The notes under the pieces were generated by a model. It did no database searches and was not told the DNA's origin. It saw only the letters and a list, made by a program, of their open reading frames with translations. A stretch of DNA of 64,000 nucleotides, taken from NCBI RefSeq assembly GCF_002797675.1, contig NZ_PGEX01000001.1, positions 1,426,001-1,490,000 on the forward strand, read 5' to 3'. Of the stretch, positions 8,204 to 17,077 are shown piece by piece (positions within the stretch are counted from its first letter, which is position 1; each line of letters opens with the position of its first letter). This DNA comes from Hallerella succinigenes (GTDB lineage Bacteria > Fibrobacterota > Fibrobacteria > Fibrobacterales > Fibrobacteraceae). A program made the position numbers and the translations under genes.

Positions 8204-11113
8204 ATGAGCATTTTGGATTCTCTCCTCCATAAGGTTTTCGGTACTCCGCACGAGCGCAAGGTGAAGTCGCTCCGTCCGGTTATCGCGCAGATTCACGAAG
8301 CGCGCAAAAAACTGGAAGTTTTGGACGATAAGGATCTCGCTGCAAAGTCGGCAGAATTCCGCGAAGCGTTGAACAACGGAAAGACCCTGGAAGACATCAA
8401 AGTGGAAGCCTTTGCAGTTTGCCAGGAAGCTTGCGACCGCCGTCTCGGTATCTTCAACATTTTCAAGCCGAAGTTTGAATTTGATTTCGCCACTCTCGGA
8501 AATGATCCGGAAATCCTTTCCGCTGTGGAAGCGGCCAAGGCGGATCTCGCAGCGGGCAAGCCGGAATGGGAAATCTTTATGCCGGCAAAGTTCTATGCCA
8601 AGGTGCGTGAACTTTATCCGGAATCTGTGAAGCCGTTCCGTATGCTTCCGTTCGATGTGCAGCTCATTGGCGGTCTCGTTTTGCATGAAGGCGCTATCGC
8701 TGAAATGGCGACGGGTGAAGGTAAGACCTTGGCAGCTGTCTGCCCGGTGTACCTGAACGGTCTTTCGGGTAAGGGCGTGCACGTGGTGACGGTGAACGAT
8801 TACCTCGCCGGTCGTGACGCAGAACAGATGGGCTACGTTTACAAGTTCCTCGGTTTGACCGTGGGCTTGATTGTTCACGATCTGACTTCGGAACAGCGCC
8901 GCATCAGCTATAACTCCGATGTGACGTACGGTACGAACAACGAATTCGGCTTCGACTATCTCCGTGACAACATGGCTGTGGATCCGAAGGATGTCGTTCA
9001 GCGCGAACCGAACTTCTGCATTGTTGACGAAGTGGACTCCATTTTGATCGATGAAGCACGTACGCCGCTCATCATCAGCGGTCCTGCAGAAGATGCGACG
9101 GACAAGTATCAGAAGGCTCGTGAACTCGTTTCGCAGCTCGTGCGCGGCAAGGATTACACGGTTGACGAAAAGGACAAGCTCGTTCAGCTGACCGAACGCG
9201 GTACGAACCATGTGGAGCAGCTCATGGGCTTCACGAACCTTTACGGCGAACATGCAGAATGGGTTCACTTCATTCAGCAGGCCTTGAAGGCGGAAAACCT
9301 CTTTATCCGCGACCGCGACTACATTGTGCGCGACGGCGAAGTGGTGATTGTAGATGAAAACACGGGCCGCTTGATGGAAGGCCGTCGCTACTCCGACGGT
9401 ATCCATCAGTCCATCGAAGCGAAGGAAGGCGTGCAGATTCGTCGCGAAAACCAGACGCTCGCAACGATCACGTTCCAGAACTACTTCCGCATGTACAAGA
9501 AGCTTTCCGGTATGACCGGTACTGCCGAAACGGAAGCGACGGAATTCATCAAGATTTATAATATGAACACGTGGGTCATTCCCACGAACAAGCCTTGCAT
9601 CCGTAAGGATATGCAGGACATGGTTTACAAGACCGAAGACGCGAAGTGGAAAGCGATCGTCGCCGAAATCAAGAAGCGTCATGAACTCGGTCAGCCGATT
9701 CTTGTCGGTACCGCCTCGGTGGAACGTTCCGAAAAGATGCACCAGTTGCTTTTGAAGGAAGGCATTCCGCACGATGTGTTGAACGCAAAAAATCACAGTC
9801 GCGAAGCGGAAATCATCCAGTACGCGGGTTACAAGGGCAAGGTCACGGTGGCGACGAACATGGCTGGTCGTGGTACGGACATCGTTCTTGGACCGGGCGT
9901 TCGTGAGCTTGGCGGTTTGCACGTGCTCGGTACGGAACGTCACGAAAGCCGTCGTATCGATAACCAGTTGCGCGGTCGTTCCGGCCGTCAGGGTGACCCG
10001 GGTTCTTCCCAGTACTTCCTTTCTCTCGACGATGACCTGATGCGCATCTTCGGCGGTAGCAATGTCAAGCAGTTGATGGACCGCTTTGGAGTCGGCGATG
10101 ACGAAGTGATTACGCACCCGATCGTTTCCCGTTCGATCCGTGGCGCCCAGAAGCGCGTGGAAAGCCAGAGCTTCGATACCCGTAAGTATTTGCTCGACTA
10201 CGATAATGTGATGAACGAACAGCGTAAGGTGATTTACGGTTTGCGTCGTCGCATTCTGAACGGCGACGATATCCGCAGCGATATTTGGGCAAACGTTCAG
10301 GACGCTTGCGATATCAAGGTCTCCCAGTTTGTTTCCAAGGATCGCTTTGCCGATGAATGGAACTGGGAAGGTCTTTCGACCGCTGTCAAGTTGAGCTTTG
10401 CTGTCGAATACAATCCGAGCGAAGAAGAACGCGCTCAGAAGTCTGCCGACCAGGTTCTCGACGACGTCATCGAACTTTGCCAAAAAAAGTACGACAAGCT
10501 CGTGGAAATCATTCCGGAAAATGATTTCCGCAATATCGAACGTCGCATCTTCCTCTACACGATCGACCAGCATTGGAAGGAAAACCTTTACGCAATGGAC
10601 CAGCTGAAGGACGCAATCCGCTACCAGGGTTACGCCCAGAAGGATCCGCTGGTGATGTACAAGAACCAGGCGTTCACCACGTTCCAGAACTGTCTCGAAA
10701 CGATCGCAACGCTTACCGCTCAGCGCATCTTGAACATTCGCATTCAGCTCGGTAACGGCATTTCCGTTGCACCGGAACAGATCCAGAAGGTAAACCGTCC
10801 GGCTCCGCAGAACGCAGAAAACGCACTGTCCGCTCAGCCGATCGAAGCCGCCAAGGTTCCTTCCCAAGATGCTTCGACCGCAGAACAGCCGGCTGAAGAA
10901 GCTCCGAAGGCCGTGGATCCGGTGCCGGAAGCGCCGACTTCGAGCGCGATTCCGAGTTCCGCACTTCCGGGCACGCGTCCGCAGGCTCTGCGCCGTCGCA
11001 CGATCCCGGCTGCCCAGGTGAAGAGCGCAGGTCCAAAGCTTGGACGTAACGATCTTTGCTGGTGCGGTTCGGGTCTCAAGTACAAGAAGTGCCACGGTAA
11101 GAATCTCGATTAA
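8204..11113 (+). CDS. secA: Preprotein translocase ATPase SecA
   Basis: A 969-residue motor of the Sec pathway that drives unfolded precursors through SecYEG at the inner membrane. Walker A (ATGEGKT) is near residue 170. The DEAD-type Walker B (DEVDSILIDEAR) is near 275. The preprotein cross-linking domain follows, and NBD2 has VATNMAGRGTDI and QLRGRSGRQGD. A long Pro/Ala/Glu-rich linker (about residues 850-945) leads to a C-terminal SEC-C zinc motif, CWCGSGLKYKKCHG. That motif normally binds zinc, SecB and ribosomes. Length is slightly above the common 900 residues because of the linker. tmk follows after five bases and is probably cotranscribed. Confidence 0.97.
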   Translation: MSILDSLLHKVFGTPHERKVKSLRPVIAQIHEARKKLEVLDDKDLAAKSAEFREALNNGKTLEDIKVEAFAVCQEACDRRLGIFNIFKPKFEFDFATLGNDPEILSAVEAAKADLAAGKPEWEIFMPAKFYAKVRELYPESVKPFRMLPFDVQLIGGLVLHEGAIAEMATGEGKTLAAVCPVYLNGLSGKGVHVVTVNDYLAGRDAEQMGYVYKFLGLTVGLIVHDLTSEQRRISYNSDVTYGTNNEFGFDYLRDNMAVDPKDVVQREPNFCIVDEVDSILIDEARTPLIISGPAEDATDKYQKARELVSQLVRGKDYTVDEKDKLVQLTERGTNHVEQLMGFTNLYGEHAEWVHFIQQALKAENLFIRDRDYIVRDGEVVIVDENTGRLMEGRRYSDGIHQSIEAKEGVQIRRENQTLATITFQNYFRMYKKLSGMTGTAETEATEFIKIYNMNTWVIPTNKPCIRKDMQDMVYKTEDAKWKAIVAEIKKRHELGQPILVGTASVERSEKMHQLLLKEGIPHDVLNAKNHSREAEIIQYAGYKGKVTVATNMAGRGTDIVLGPGVRELGGLHVLGTERHESRRIDNQLRGRSGRQGDPGSSQYFLSLDDDLMRIFGGSNVKQLMDRFGVGDDEVITHPIVSRSIRGAQKRVESQSFDTRKYLLDYDNVMNEQRKVIYGLRRRILNGDDIRSDIWANVQDACDIKVSQFVSKDRFADEWNWEGLSTAVKLSFAVEYNPSEEERAQKSADQVLDDVIELCQKKYDKLVEIIPENDFRNIERRIFLYTIDQHWKENLYAMDQLKDAIRYQGYAQKDPLVMYKNQAFTTFQNCLETIATLTAQRILNIRIQLGNGISVAPEQIQKVNRPAPQNAENALSAQPIEAAKVPSQDASTAEQPAEEAPKAVDPVPEAPTSSAIPSSALPGTRPQALRRRTIPAAQVKSAGPKLGRNDLCWCGSGLKYKKCHGKNLD

Positions 11114-11118
11114 TTTCG

Positions 11119-11751
11119 ATGCAGACTGCCGAGCGTTTCTTTTGCCTTGAAGGCATTGATGGCTGCGGAAAGAGCACGCAGCTGAAGCGCCTTGCCGAAT
11201 TCTTGACTGGCAAGGGCTATGACGTGCTCACGATTCGCGAACCGGGTGGCTCCGAAATCTCGGAAAGCATCCGGAGCCTTCTGCTAGATATCCGCTATAA
11301 AGGCGTGATGGATTCCAGAACGGAACTCTTGTTGTACAATGCCGCTCGTGCACAGGTCATTGCCGAAAAGATAGCTCCGGCTCTTGCCGCAGGTAAAGTT
11401 GTCCTTGCCGATCGCTTTGCCTGGAGCACTCTCGCTTATCAAGGTTACGGTCGAGAAATTGACCCGCAGATGGTTTTGAATCTTTCAAACATCACATGTG
11501 GAAAATTCAACCCCGCTTTGACGATTGTTCTCGACGTTTCTCTCGAAGAAAGCCGTCGCCGTCAGGCGGGGGAAAACCGTGTCGCGGACCGGCTCGAAAG
11601 CGAAGCGGTCAGCTTCTTTGAACGTGTCCGTAACGGTTACTTGAAAATTGCGGAAGTTTTTCCGGATTGCGTGAATGTTGTGGATGCAAACGGCGACATG
11701 GACAAAATCCAGGATCGGATTCGCGATTTGATCTTAAAGCGTCTCGCTTAA
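11119..11751 (+). CDS. tmk: Thymidylate kinase
   Basis: A 210-residue cytosolic kinase that phosphorylates dTMP to dTDP. The P-loop GIDGCGKST is at residues 12-20. REPGGSEISE near residue 41 is the conserved dTMP-binding segment. DRFAWSTLAYQGYGR near residue 95 matches the family DRxxxSxxAYQ motif, and the lid contains RRQAGENRVADR. Length is typical of bacterial Tmk. It follows secA by five bases, so translation and transcription are probably linked. It converges with the gene at 11,764-13,212, with only 12 bases between stops and no clear terminator. Confidence 0.95.
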   Translation: MQTAERFFCLEGIDGCGKSTQLKRLAEFLTGKGYDVLTIREPGGSEISESIRSLLLDIRYKGVMDSRTELLLYNAARAQVIAEKIAPALAAGKVVLADRFAWSTLAYQGYGREIDPQMVLNLSNITCGKFNPALTIVLDVSLEESRRRQAGENRVADRLESEAVSFFERVRNGYLKIAEVFPDCVNVVDANGDMDKIQDRIRDLILKRLA

Positions 11752-11763
11752 ACTTTCAAAATT

Positions 11764-13212
11764 TTAGAGGGTATAACGCACATACGCGCCAATGGCGTGC
11801 ATGGAGCGCGACATCGGTTCGACGCGTTCGTAGGCGGCGATCTTTGCGTAGGAATTCAGGCGAAGTCCCACGGCGAAGTCGAGTGGCAGATTCACTTCGA
11901 GGCCTAGATTGTTGAGAAAAACAAAGTCATAGCCGTTCGTGCCGTAGTGAGGCTCGGTATTCGGCCAGCTGCGGAAGAGGTAAGCGGCGGCGTAGTTGTA
12001 AAAGCGTCCGATGTTTTTCCATTCGAGCTGGAGCGTCGCCTTGTAGCTTCCACCCAGGCTGTATTGGTAATTTCGGGTTACTTTGTAGTTGGAATCCGCG
12101 GAGGCAAGGACATTGTCGTAGTTGAAGTCCGAAGATCCGAGGAGCACGTAAGAAGGCATGTGGATCATGCGGAAGTTGAAGCGGTCCGAAAGATCCACGC
12201 TTACGTCTGCGCCAAGGCCGATCGAAAGGGCGGACATTTCGACGAGGTCACCGTAGAAGGTATCGAAATGCAGGTAAGCGGCGAGGTCCATCCAGTTCGT
12301 GTTGTTGTGCCGCATATTCAAGTTCTTGAGTTTTCCGACCGAGGAAACGCGCATCAACATACCGTCTTCGCTCTGATCCTGGACAAAGCTAAAGGTGAAG
12401 TATTCGAAAGGTTCCTTGATCTTTCTGTCAGGGCGTCCATAGACAAGGTTAAGTCCATAGAAGGCCGATGGGGAATCCCAGTCGTTGTCGGAGCGGTCGT
12501 CGGCGTCCTGGTCGTAGCGGTATTCGTCGCCGAAACGGTGCCCTACGCCTGTGTAGATAGACCATTCCATTGGGGCATAGCCTGGGTTTGTTAAGCTAGG
12601 TCCGTTGATCCATTCCTGGAAAGTCGCGACCGGGCTTGCTGCAAAGGCGAAGAGGTTTTCTAGGAGTCCTGCTCCGGGTTTTGAAACGGCCCGGGTCGCA
12701 ATGCGGTAAAGCATTTCACCGTAGATCGTACCGCCGACGCTCGTCGCGATCAGGTCGTTCGGCGCTGGATATTCCGTTTCGCAGAATTCTTCCCACATCC
12801 ATGAGCCTGTCAGGGCAAAGAAGAAGCTCGCGTAGAAGTCGTAGCCCGCGGAACGTGCCGCAGCGTAGTACATGGAACCTTGGTACGGGTGACCGAAGAA
12901 GTTGATCGCGAAGTGGTTGTCGTCCCACTTCCAGCCTTCCTTAAAGTTGCGTTCCCAGTAAGAAGGTCCGGTCTTTGCATAGTCTTTTTGCAGAACGTAG
13001 CGGTCCCAGCCCCAGACGAACAGGTTTAAGAAGGTGACTTCTCCAAACGGAACGATTACCGGCAAGCGACTGCCGGTAGGGCTTCGAGGGGTGAATTCCG
13101 GCATCGCGGAAGAGGTAGAATCCTGCTTTAAGGAGTCTGCAACAGCGCCTTCGTTTGCAAAAACGTGGGCTGTAAGAAGTGTAAAACAGAGGATGCCTAT
13201 CAATTTTTTCAT
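11764..13212 (-). CDS. DUF3943-type outer-envelope protein
   Basis: A 482-residue exported protein whose function I do not know. A signal peptide (MKKLIGILCFTLLTAHVFA) begins at the ATG at 13,212. A longer frame to 13,296 is open but lacks a ribosome-binding site and would bury the signal. The segment NHFAINFFGHPYQGSMYYAAARS near residue 120 is characteristic of DUF3943 proteins. The C-terminal half alternates aromatic and polar residues in a beta-barrel-like pattern and ends in YVRYTL, as many outer-membrane proteins end in an aromatic residue. It is divergent from the nucleotidyltransferase-like gene at 13,363, sharing a 150-base promoter region. Confidence 0.65.
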   Translation of the reverse strand: MKKLIGILCFTLLTAHVFANEGAVADSLKQDSTSSAMPEFTPRSPTGSRLPVIVPFGEVTFLNLFVWGWDRYVLQKDYAKTGPSYWERNFKEGWKWDDNHFAINFFGHPYQGSMYYAAARSAGYDFYASFFFALTGSWMWEEFCETEYPAPNDLIATSVGGTIYGEMLYRIATRAVSKPGAGLLENLFAFAASPVATFQEWINGPSLTNPGYAPMEWSIYTGVGHRFGDEYRYDQDADDRSDNDWDSPSAFYGLNLVYGRPDRKIKEPFEYFTFSFVQDQSEDGMLMRVSSVGKLKNLNMRHNNTNWMDLAAYLHFDTFYGDLVEMSALSIGLGADVSVDLSDRFNFRMIHMPSYVLLGSSDFNYDNVLASADSNYKVTRNYQYSLGGSYKATLQLEWKNIGRFYNYAAAYLFRSWPNTEPHYGTNGYDFVFLNNLGLEVNLPLDFAVGLRLNSYAKIAAYERVEPMSRSMHAIGAYVRYTL

Positions 13213-13362
13213 TGCATATACAAAAATGCTCTTTTTTGTAAAGTTTTGTAGGCTATTATAAGATAAAGAGTGCGAAATATTGATAAAAAGGGTCATCGGG
13301 TTCGAATTCGCTTAAAAGCGACTGTTTGTGATTCGGATTCGATTTTCTATATTTGGGGCACA

Positions 13363-13686
13363 ATGCAGTTATGCTTGGAAAAAGATCAGCTGGAAAAGAT
13401 TCAGCGTATATTAAAAGTCCACTTCTCCGGTTTGGAAGTGGATGCCTATGGTTCGCGTGTGACGGGAGTCGAACTGACTCCGGATTCCGCTCTGGATATT
13501 GTAGTGCTTTCTCCTAAGCCGATCTCCTTTGAAGAAATGGTCAGCGTCGAGAAGGCGTTTGCCGATAGTGGACTTCCGTTCCGCGTTGACATCGTGGACT
13601 GGGCCAAGCTCACGGAGAACATGCAAAAGAACATTAAGAAAGAGCATATCGTTATCCAGGAAGCGAATGTCTCTGAAACTCGATAG
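13363..13686 (+). CDS. Small nucleotidyltransferase-domain protein, degenerate active site
   Basis: A 107-residue protein with a minimal Pol-beta-like nucleotidyltransferase fold. The GSR motif (AYGSRVTG) near residue 28 is the usual phosphate-binding turn. The expected SDxD metal site reads DSALDIVVL, so the first Asp is Ala and only the second remains. A third acidic position is present in FRVDIVDW. Catalysis is therefore uncertain. MNT-type proteins of this size usually pair with a HEPN partner, but none is adjacent. The ATG at 13,363 is chosen because it matches the domain start; an upstream extension to 13,270 is not supported. The periplasmic-protein gene follows after three bases. Confidence 0.6.
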   Translation: MQLCLEKDQLEKIQRILKVHFSGLEVDAYGSRVTGVELTPDSALDIVVLSPKPISFEEMVSVEKAFADSGLPFRVDIVDWAKLTENMQKNIKKEHIVIQEANVSETR

Positions 13687-13689
13687 ATT

Positions 13690-15495
13690 ATGGTAAAAAA
13701 CGTCATCTTCCCCATGATTTCGGCAGTTTTGTTTTCTGCCGTCGTTGCAAGTGCAGCTTCTGCAGAACTTTCCAAGGCTGAAACCGCGATTCAGAACGGC
13801 GACTGCGCTACGGCGATGCCGCTGCTCCAGCCGCTCGCCGAAAAGAAGATTCACAAGGAAGACGGCGCCAAGGCTGCAGAACTTTTGGCCCACTGCTACG
13901 TAAAGACAAACGACACTGCGAACTTGGATCGTTTGACGAGTCGCTATCTGGAATACTATGCAGGCAACCCGAAGCGTTCTCGCATGGAAGTGATTGCCGC
14001 AGAACGCATGCTCCACTCGGATTCCCAGATGGTGAAGGGCGTGGAAACGCTTTTGAACGTGCTCGTCTACAGCAAGAACGGCGAAATCAAGGAAATGGCA
14101 CAGAACCTCCTCGCTCAGACAATTTCAAAGGACAAGCGTTTGACGATTAGCCAGCTGACCGCATTTGCGGACAAGGCTGTGGTCAGCAAGAAAGTGTCGA
14201 ACGTGACCTGGCTCCGCTTGGGCAGGGAACTTGCCGAAAAGAAAAATTACAAGGCTGCCCGTTACTGGTATAAGAAGGTCCTTGTTGCAAATGAAAATGA
14301 AGAATGGGTGGAACTAGCAAAGGATGCGATGGGAGCTCTCGAAGGCAAGTCTTCGATTCCGACGGTTCTTGTGCTCGCTCCGGTTTCCGGGGACTTTGCA
14401 GAATTCGGCTTGGACGCTGTGAAGGGTGTCCGCCTCGCTTTGGAAAAGGCGAACCTGAACGGTAAGGTGAACCTTCGAGTTGCCGATACCCGTGCAGATG
14501 CCGTGGAAGCTCTTCGCCGCACAAGACAGGTCGTGGCGCAGGACAGCGTCATTGCGATTGTCGGTCCGATCATGAGCGCTCCGGCTGCAACGGTCGCCGC
14601 TTGGCTCTCTTCGACACATTCGAATATCCCGATGCTCACCCCGACAGCGACGGATGCTGGCATTTCCCGCATGGGCTGGAATATTTTCCAGGTGAACGTC
14701 AGCATGGACAACCTCGCGACGGGCATTGCGAACTATGCAGTGGACTGCCTCGGCATTCGTGAATTCGCCGTGCTTTCTCCGATCGGGGATTTTGGAACGG
14801 CGATGACGCAGAGCTTTAGCCGCGCTGTGGAAAGCCGTGGTGGCGTGATTCTTGCCACGCAGGAATTTGAAGAAGGCCGTCCGGATTATACGACGGAGTT
14901 TCGCAAGCTCCGAGCGGAACGTTTTGATCAGATTTTGCACAAGATGAATATTGCCCGCGGCGCGAAGAATTTGGATGCGATGGGTGCGAAGGAAAAGCGT
15001 TCCTTCATGAAGGATTCCGTCTTTAAGGTTCCGGGAATCTTTATTCCGAGCTCTAGCCCGTCGGATGCAGGCTTGATCGCTCGTCAGGTCGCTTATCACA
15101 AGCTGGACGGTACGCTGCTCGGTACTTCGGGTTGGTATGGTCAGGACTTGATCGATGAAGGTAAGAAGCTCGTCGAAGGTTCTTACTTTAGTGTTTCCTT
15201 TGGAAATGCCGATACGAACCAAACTTATAAAGACTTCAAGAGCGCTTACAAGGCAAAGTGGAATGAAGAACCGAAGGCAGACAAGGTCAGTGGTTTGAGC
15301 TACAGCGCAGCAAGTATTGTCTTCTCGCTCATCGCTTCCGGTGAAACGGATCTGGTGAAGAAAATCTATTCGCAGAAGGTGTTCCGCGGCGTATATGGCG
15401 ATATCCGCTTTGAAAAGGGCGCAAACGCAAACGTCCAGATTATGAGCGTGGATTCGAGCGCCTTTGTGAACAAGACGGTTTGCCCGTCCAAGTAA
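13690..15495 (+). CDS. Periplasmic TPR plus type-1 ligand-binding fold protein
   Basis: A 601-residue exported protein. A signal peptide covers residues 1-25, ending in ASA. The N-terminal 200 residues are helical TPR-like repeats, with six-Leu/Ala periodicity and YKAARYWYKKVLV near residue 190. From about residue 220 a type-1 periplasmic-binding fold begins (IPTVLVLAPVSGDFAEFG, then VIAIVGPIMSAPAATVAAWL). The order TPR then branched-chain amino-acid receptor-like fold is that of LpoA-type activators of penicillin-binding proteins, and also of some orphan receptors. No ABC transporter genes are nearby, which favours an orphan or LpoA-like role. It is probably cotranscribed with the upstream nucleotidyltransferase-like gene. 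Confidence 0.7.
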   Translation: MVKNVIFPMISAVLFSAVVASAASAELSKAETAIQNGDCATAMPLLQPLAEKKIHKEDGAKAAELLAHCYVKTNDTANLDRLTSRYLEYYAGNPKRSRMEVIAAERMLHSDSQMVKGVETLLNVLVYSKNGEIKEMAQNLLAQTISKDKRLTISQLTAFADKAVVSKKVSNVTWLRLGRELAEKKNYKAARYWYKKVLVANENEEWVELAKDAMGALEGKSSIPTVLVLAPVSGDFAEFGLDAVKGVRLALEKANLNGKVNLRVADTRADAVEALRRTRQVVAQDSVIAIVGPIMSAPAATVAAWLSSTHSNIPMLTPTATDAGISRMGWNIFQVNVSMDNLATGIANYAVDCLGIREFAVLSPIGDFGTAMTQSFSRAVESRGGVILATQEFEEGRPDYTTEFRKLRAERFDQILHKMNIARGAKNLDAMGAKEKRSFMKDSVFKVPGIFIPSSSPSDAGLIARQVAYHKLDGTLLGTSGWYGQDLIDEGKKLVEGSYFSVSFGNADTNQTYKDFKSAYKAKWNEEPKADKVSGLSYSAASIVFSLIASGETDLVKKIYSQKVFRGVYGDIRFEKGANANVQIMSVDSSAFVNKTVCPSK

Positions 15496-15717
15496 TCAGT
15501 ATTCGTCGACAGCGCACCCGCAGAGAGCGTCCATGACGTAGTTCTCGGGTTCGCCTCGTAAATAGAATGTGTAAAGGTCTTCGTCGTCTGTGCAATCTTC
15601 TAGATTGACGCCCTTGCGGAGCATCAATTCTTGAGAGATGCGTCTTTTGAAAGTTTGAAAACCGGAGCTTAAAAGGGTCAGGGAAAGCGAGGCCGGTTTG
15701 TGAAGAATCTTCATCAT
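15496..15717 (-). CDS. Small hypothetical protein
   Basis: A 73-residue protein that begins MMKILHKP and ends in a CGC-containing acidic tail. I recognise no domain. The start at 15,717 follows AGAAGG by six bases, which is better than the longer open frame to 15,795. Its stop abuts the stop of the convergent gene before it. The central segment ELMLRKGVNLEDCTDDEDLY resembles a short acidic, cytosolic domain. It may be a lineage-specific small protein. Confidence 0.45.
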   Translation of the reverse strand: MMKILHKPASLSLTLLSSGFQTFKRRISQELMLRKGVNLEDCTDDEDLYTFYLRGEPENYVMDALCGCAVDEY

Positions 15718-16026
15718 AGGTTGCCTTCTTTGTTTGACTTTGGGCTCGGGACTTTGACGGAATTTGTCAAGCGTCTCTATTTTGGATATACACAAATTGC
15801 AAAAAGCTGTGAAATTACAAATTTATTATTTTGAACTTTCAGATTGTTAATTTATATGTAGAAAATGATGGATAGGACTGAATGTTACGGGGCAAAAATC
15901 GCATGACAGATGGTTCCACGCTAAAATTTTTGGAGAGCGTAAAATGATAAGTCTTTGATTCCGAATGCTTTACAATTTTTTCGCCCTTTAGAAATCGTTC
16001 CTGCTTTTTGGTATATTTAAAATCAA

Positions 16027-16977
16027 ATGTTATTGCATGTTGGAATAAAAACTGTCGCTTTCGCTACGCTTTTCGGCGCGGCGCATGCTTTTGCGGGCTC
16101 TTCGCTCTTTGCTTTGCCCGGTGATTTGCAGTCCGAAGCCAAGCGTTCCGTGAAGCTCGCTCTGAATGCGGATTATAAAACTTCTTACCAGGTTTCGGAA
16201 AAGATTCGGGCAAAGAATCCCGGCGCGGCCTGTGTGCTGCGGAATGTGGTGCGCCTAAGTGAATTCGATGACGTCGGGGATACGCTTGCCTTGGAAAAGG
16301 CGGCGAAAGAACTTTCGGAGTGCACGGCAGAGGGCGCCTGGGATGTGCTGCGCGCCTTTGAACTAGGCTATGCGCAGTCAGCGCTCGGAAGCTCTTTGAA
16401 AGGCGCTCTCGGTACGCGGAGTGCGGCAAAGAAGTTTGAAGATTCCGAGGACAAGGATGCGAAAGCCTTTTATTCAATCTACGCTTACTATGTAGACGAT
16501 GGCCTGAGTTTTTTGCCGTTCGTTTCAGACGATCGGGATGCTTACTTGAAAATCTTGGAAGAGCGTTCGGCGAATTCCGAGCTGTTCTGGGCGCTGTTCG
16601 CGACGCCGCTCGCCTGGATGTATTACGACAAGCAGGAATACGGCAAGGCGTTGAAGGTGGTGGAACGGGCCATTTCGAAGGCGCCTGCAAACCCTGTTTT
16701 TTGGCAGATGAAGGCCGATATGCTGTACAAGCAGAAGAAGTACGCGGAAGCGGCGAAGATCTACGAGAAAAGCGCTGCGGAGTATTTGAAGCGCACGGGA
16801 AAGTCGGTCCGCTATTTTTGCGCGATCGGTAACCTCTCGCGGATCTATTTGGATGCGGGCGACAAGGAAAAGTCCAAATTCTATGCGGATAAGCTTTTAG
16901 ATCCGGATTATGAAAAGATCGAAAAGTGGATGCCCGGATCGCTTGTGAAGGATTTGGAGAAAAAAGATCTTTTATAA
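16027..16977 (+). CDS. Exported TPR-repeat protein
   Basis: A 316-residue protein with an N-terminal signal peptide (cleavage probably after AHAFA, near residue 23). At least two clear TPR units occur near residues 195-275 (KQEYGKALKVVERAISKAPANP, then KKYAEAAKIYEKSAAEYLK, each split here only for description). TPR arrays mediate protein-protein contacts, so a periplasmic scaffold or assembly role is plausible but unproven. It stands alone between a 230-base upstream gap and a bidirectional terminator. The upstream gap (15,796-16,026) shows no gene. Confidence 0.65.
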   Translation: MLLHVGIKTVAFATLFGAAHAFAGSSLFALPGDLQSEAKRSVKLALNADYKTSYQVSEKIRAKNPGAACVLRNVVRLSEFDDVGDTLALEKAAKELSECTAEGAWDVLRAFELGYAQSALGSSLKGALGTRSAAKKFEDSEDKDAKAFYSIYAYYVDDGLSFLPFVSDDRDAYLKILEERSANSELFWALFATPLAWMYYDKQEYGKALKVVERAISKAPANPVFWQMKADMLYKQKKYAEAAKIYEKSAAEYLKRTGKSVRYFCAIGNLSRIYLDAGDKEKSKFYADKLLDPDYEKIEKWMPGSLVKDLEKKDLL

Positions 16978-17025
16978 GATTTCTGTTTTGAAAATGCCTC
17001 TTTAGAAATTTCCTATTTGCAAATA

Positions 17026-17055
17026 AAAAATCCCGCTCGCACCGAGCGGGATTTT
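17026..17055. terminator. Bidirectional terminator between TPR gene and GH45 gene
   Basis: AAAAATCCCGCTCG and CGAGCGGGATTTTT form a perfect stem with a four-base loop and A/T tracts on both sides. It serves the convergent genes ending at 16,977 and 17,078. Confidence 0.9.
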
Positions 17056-17077
17056 TCAGAGTTCATGAAGACTCGGA

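Noticed and set aside
8183-11095. 970-codon open frame on the minus strand
   Set aside because: It is the antisense of secA, produced by codon bias; the translation is low-complexity and matches no family, while SecA motifs are complete on the plus strand.
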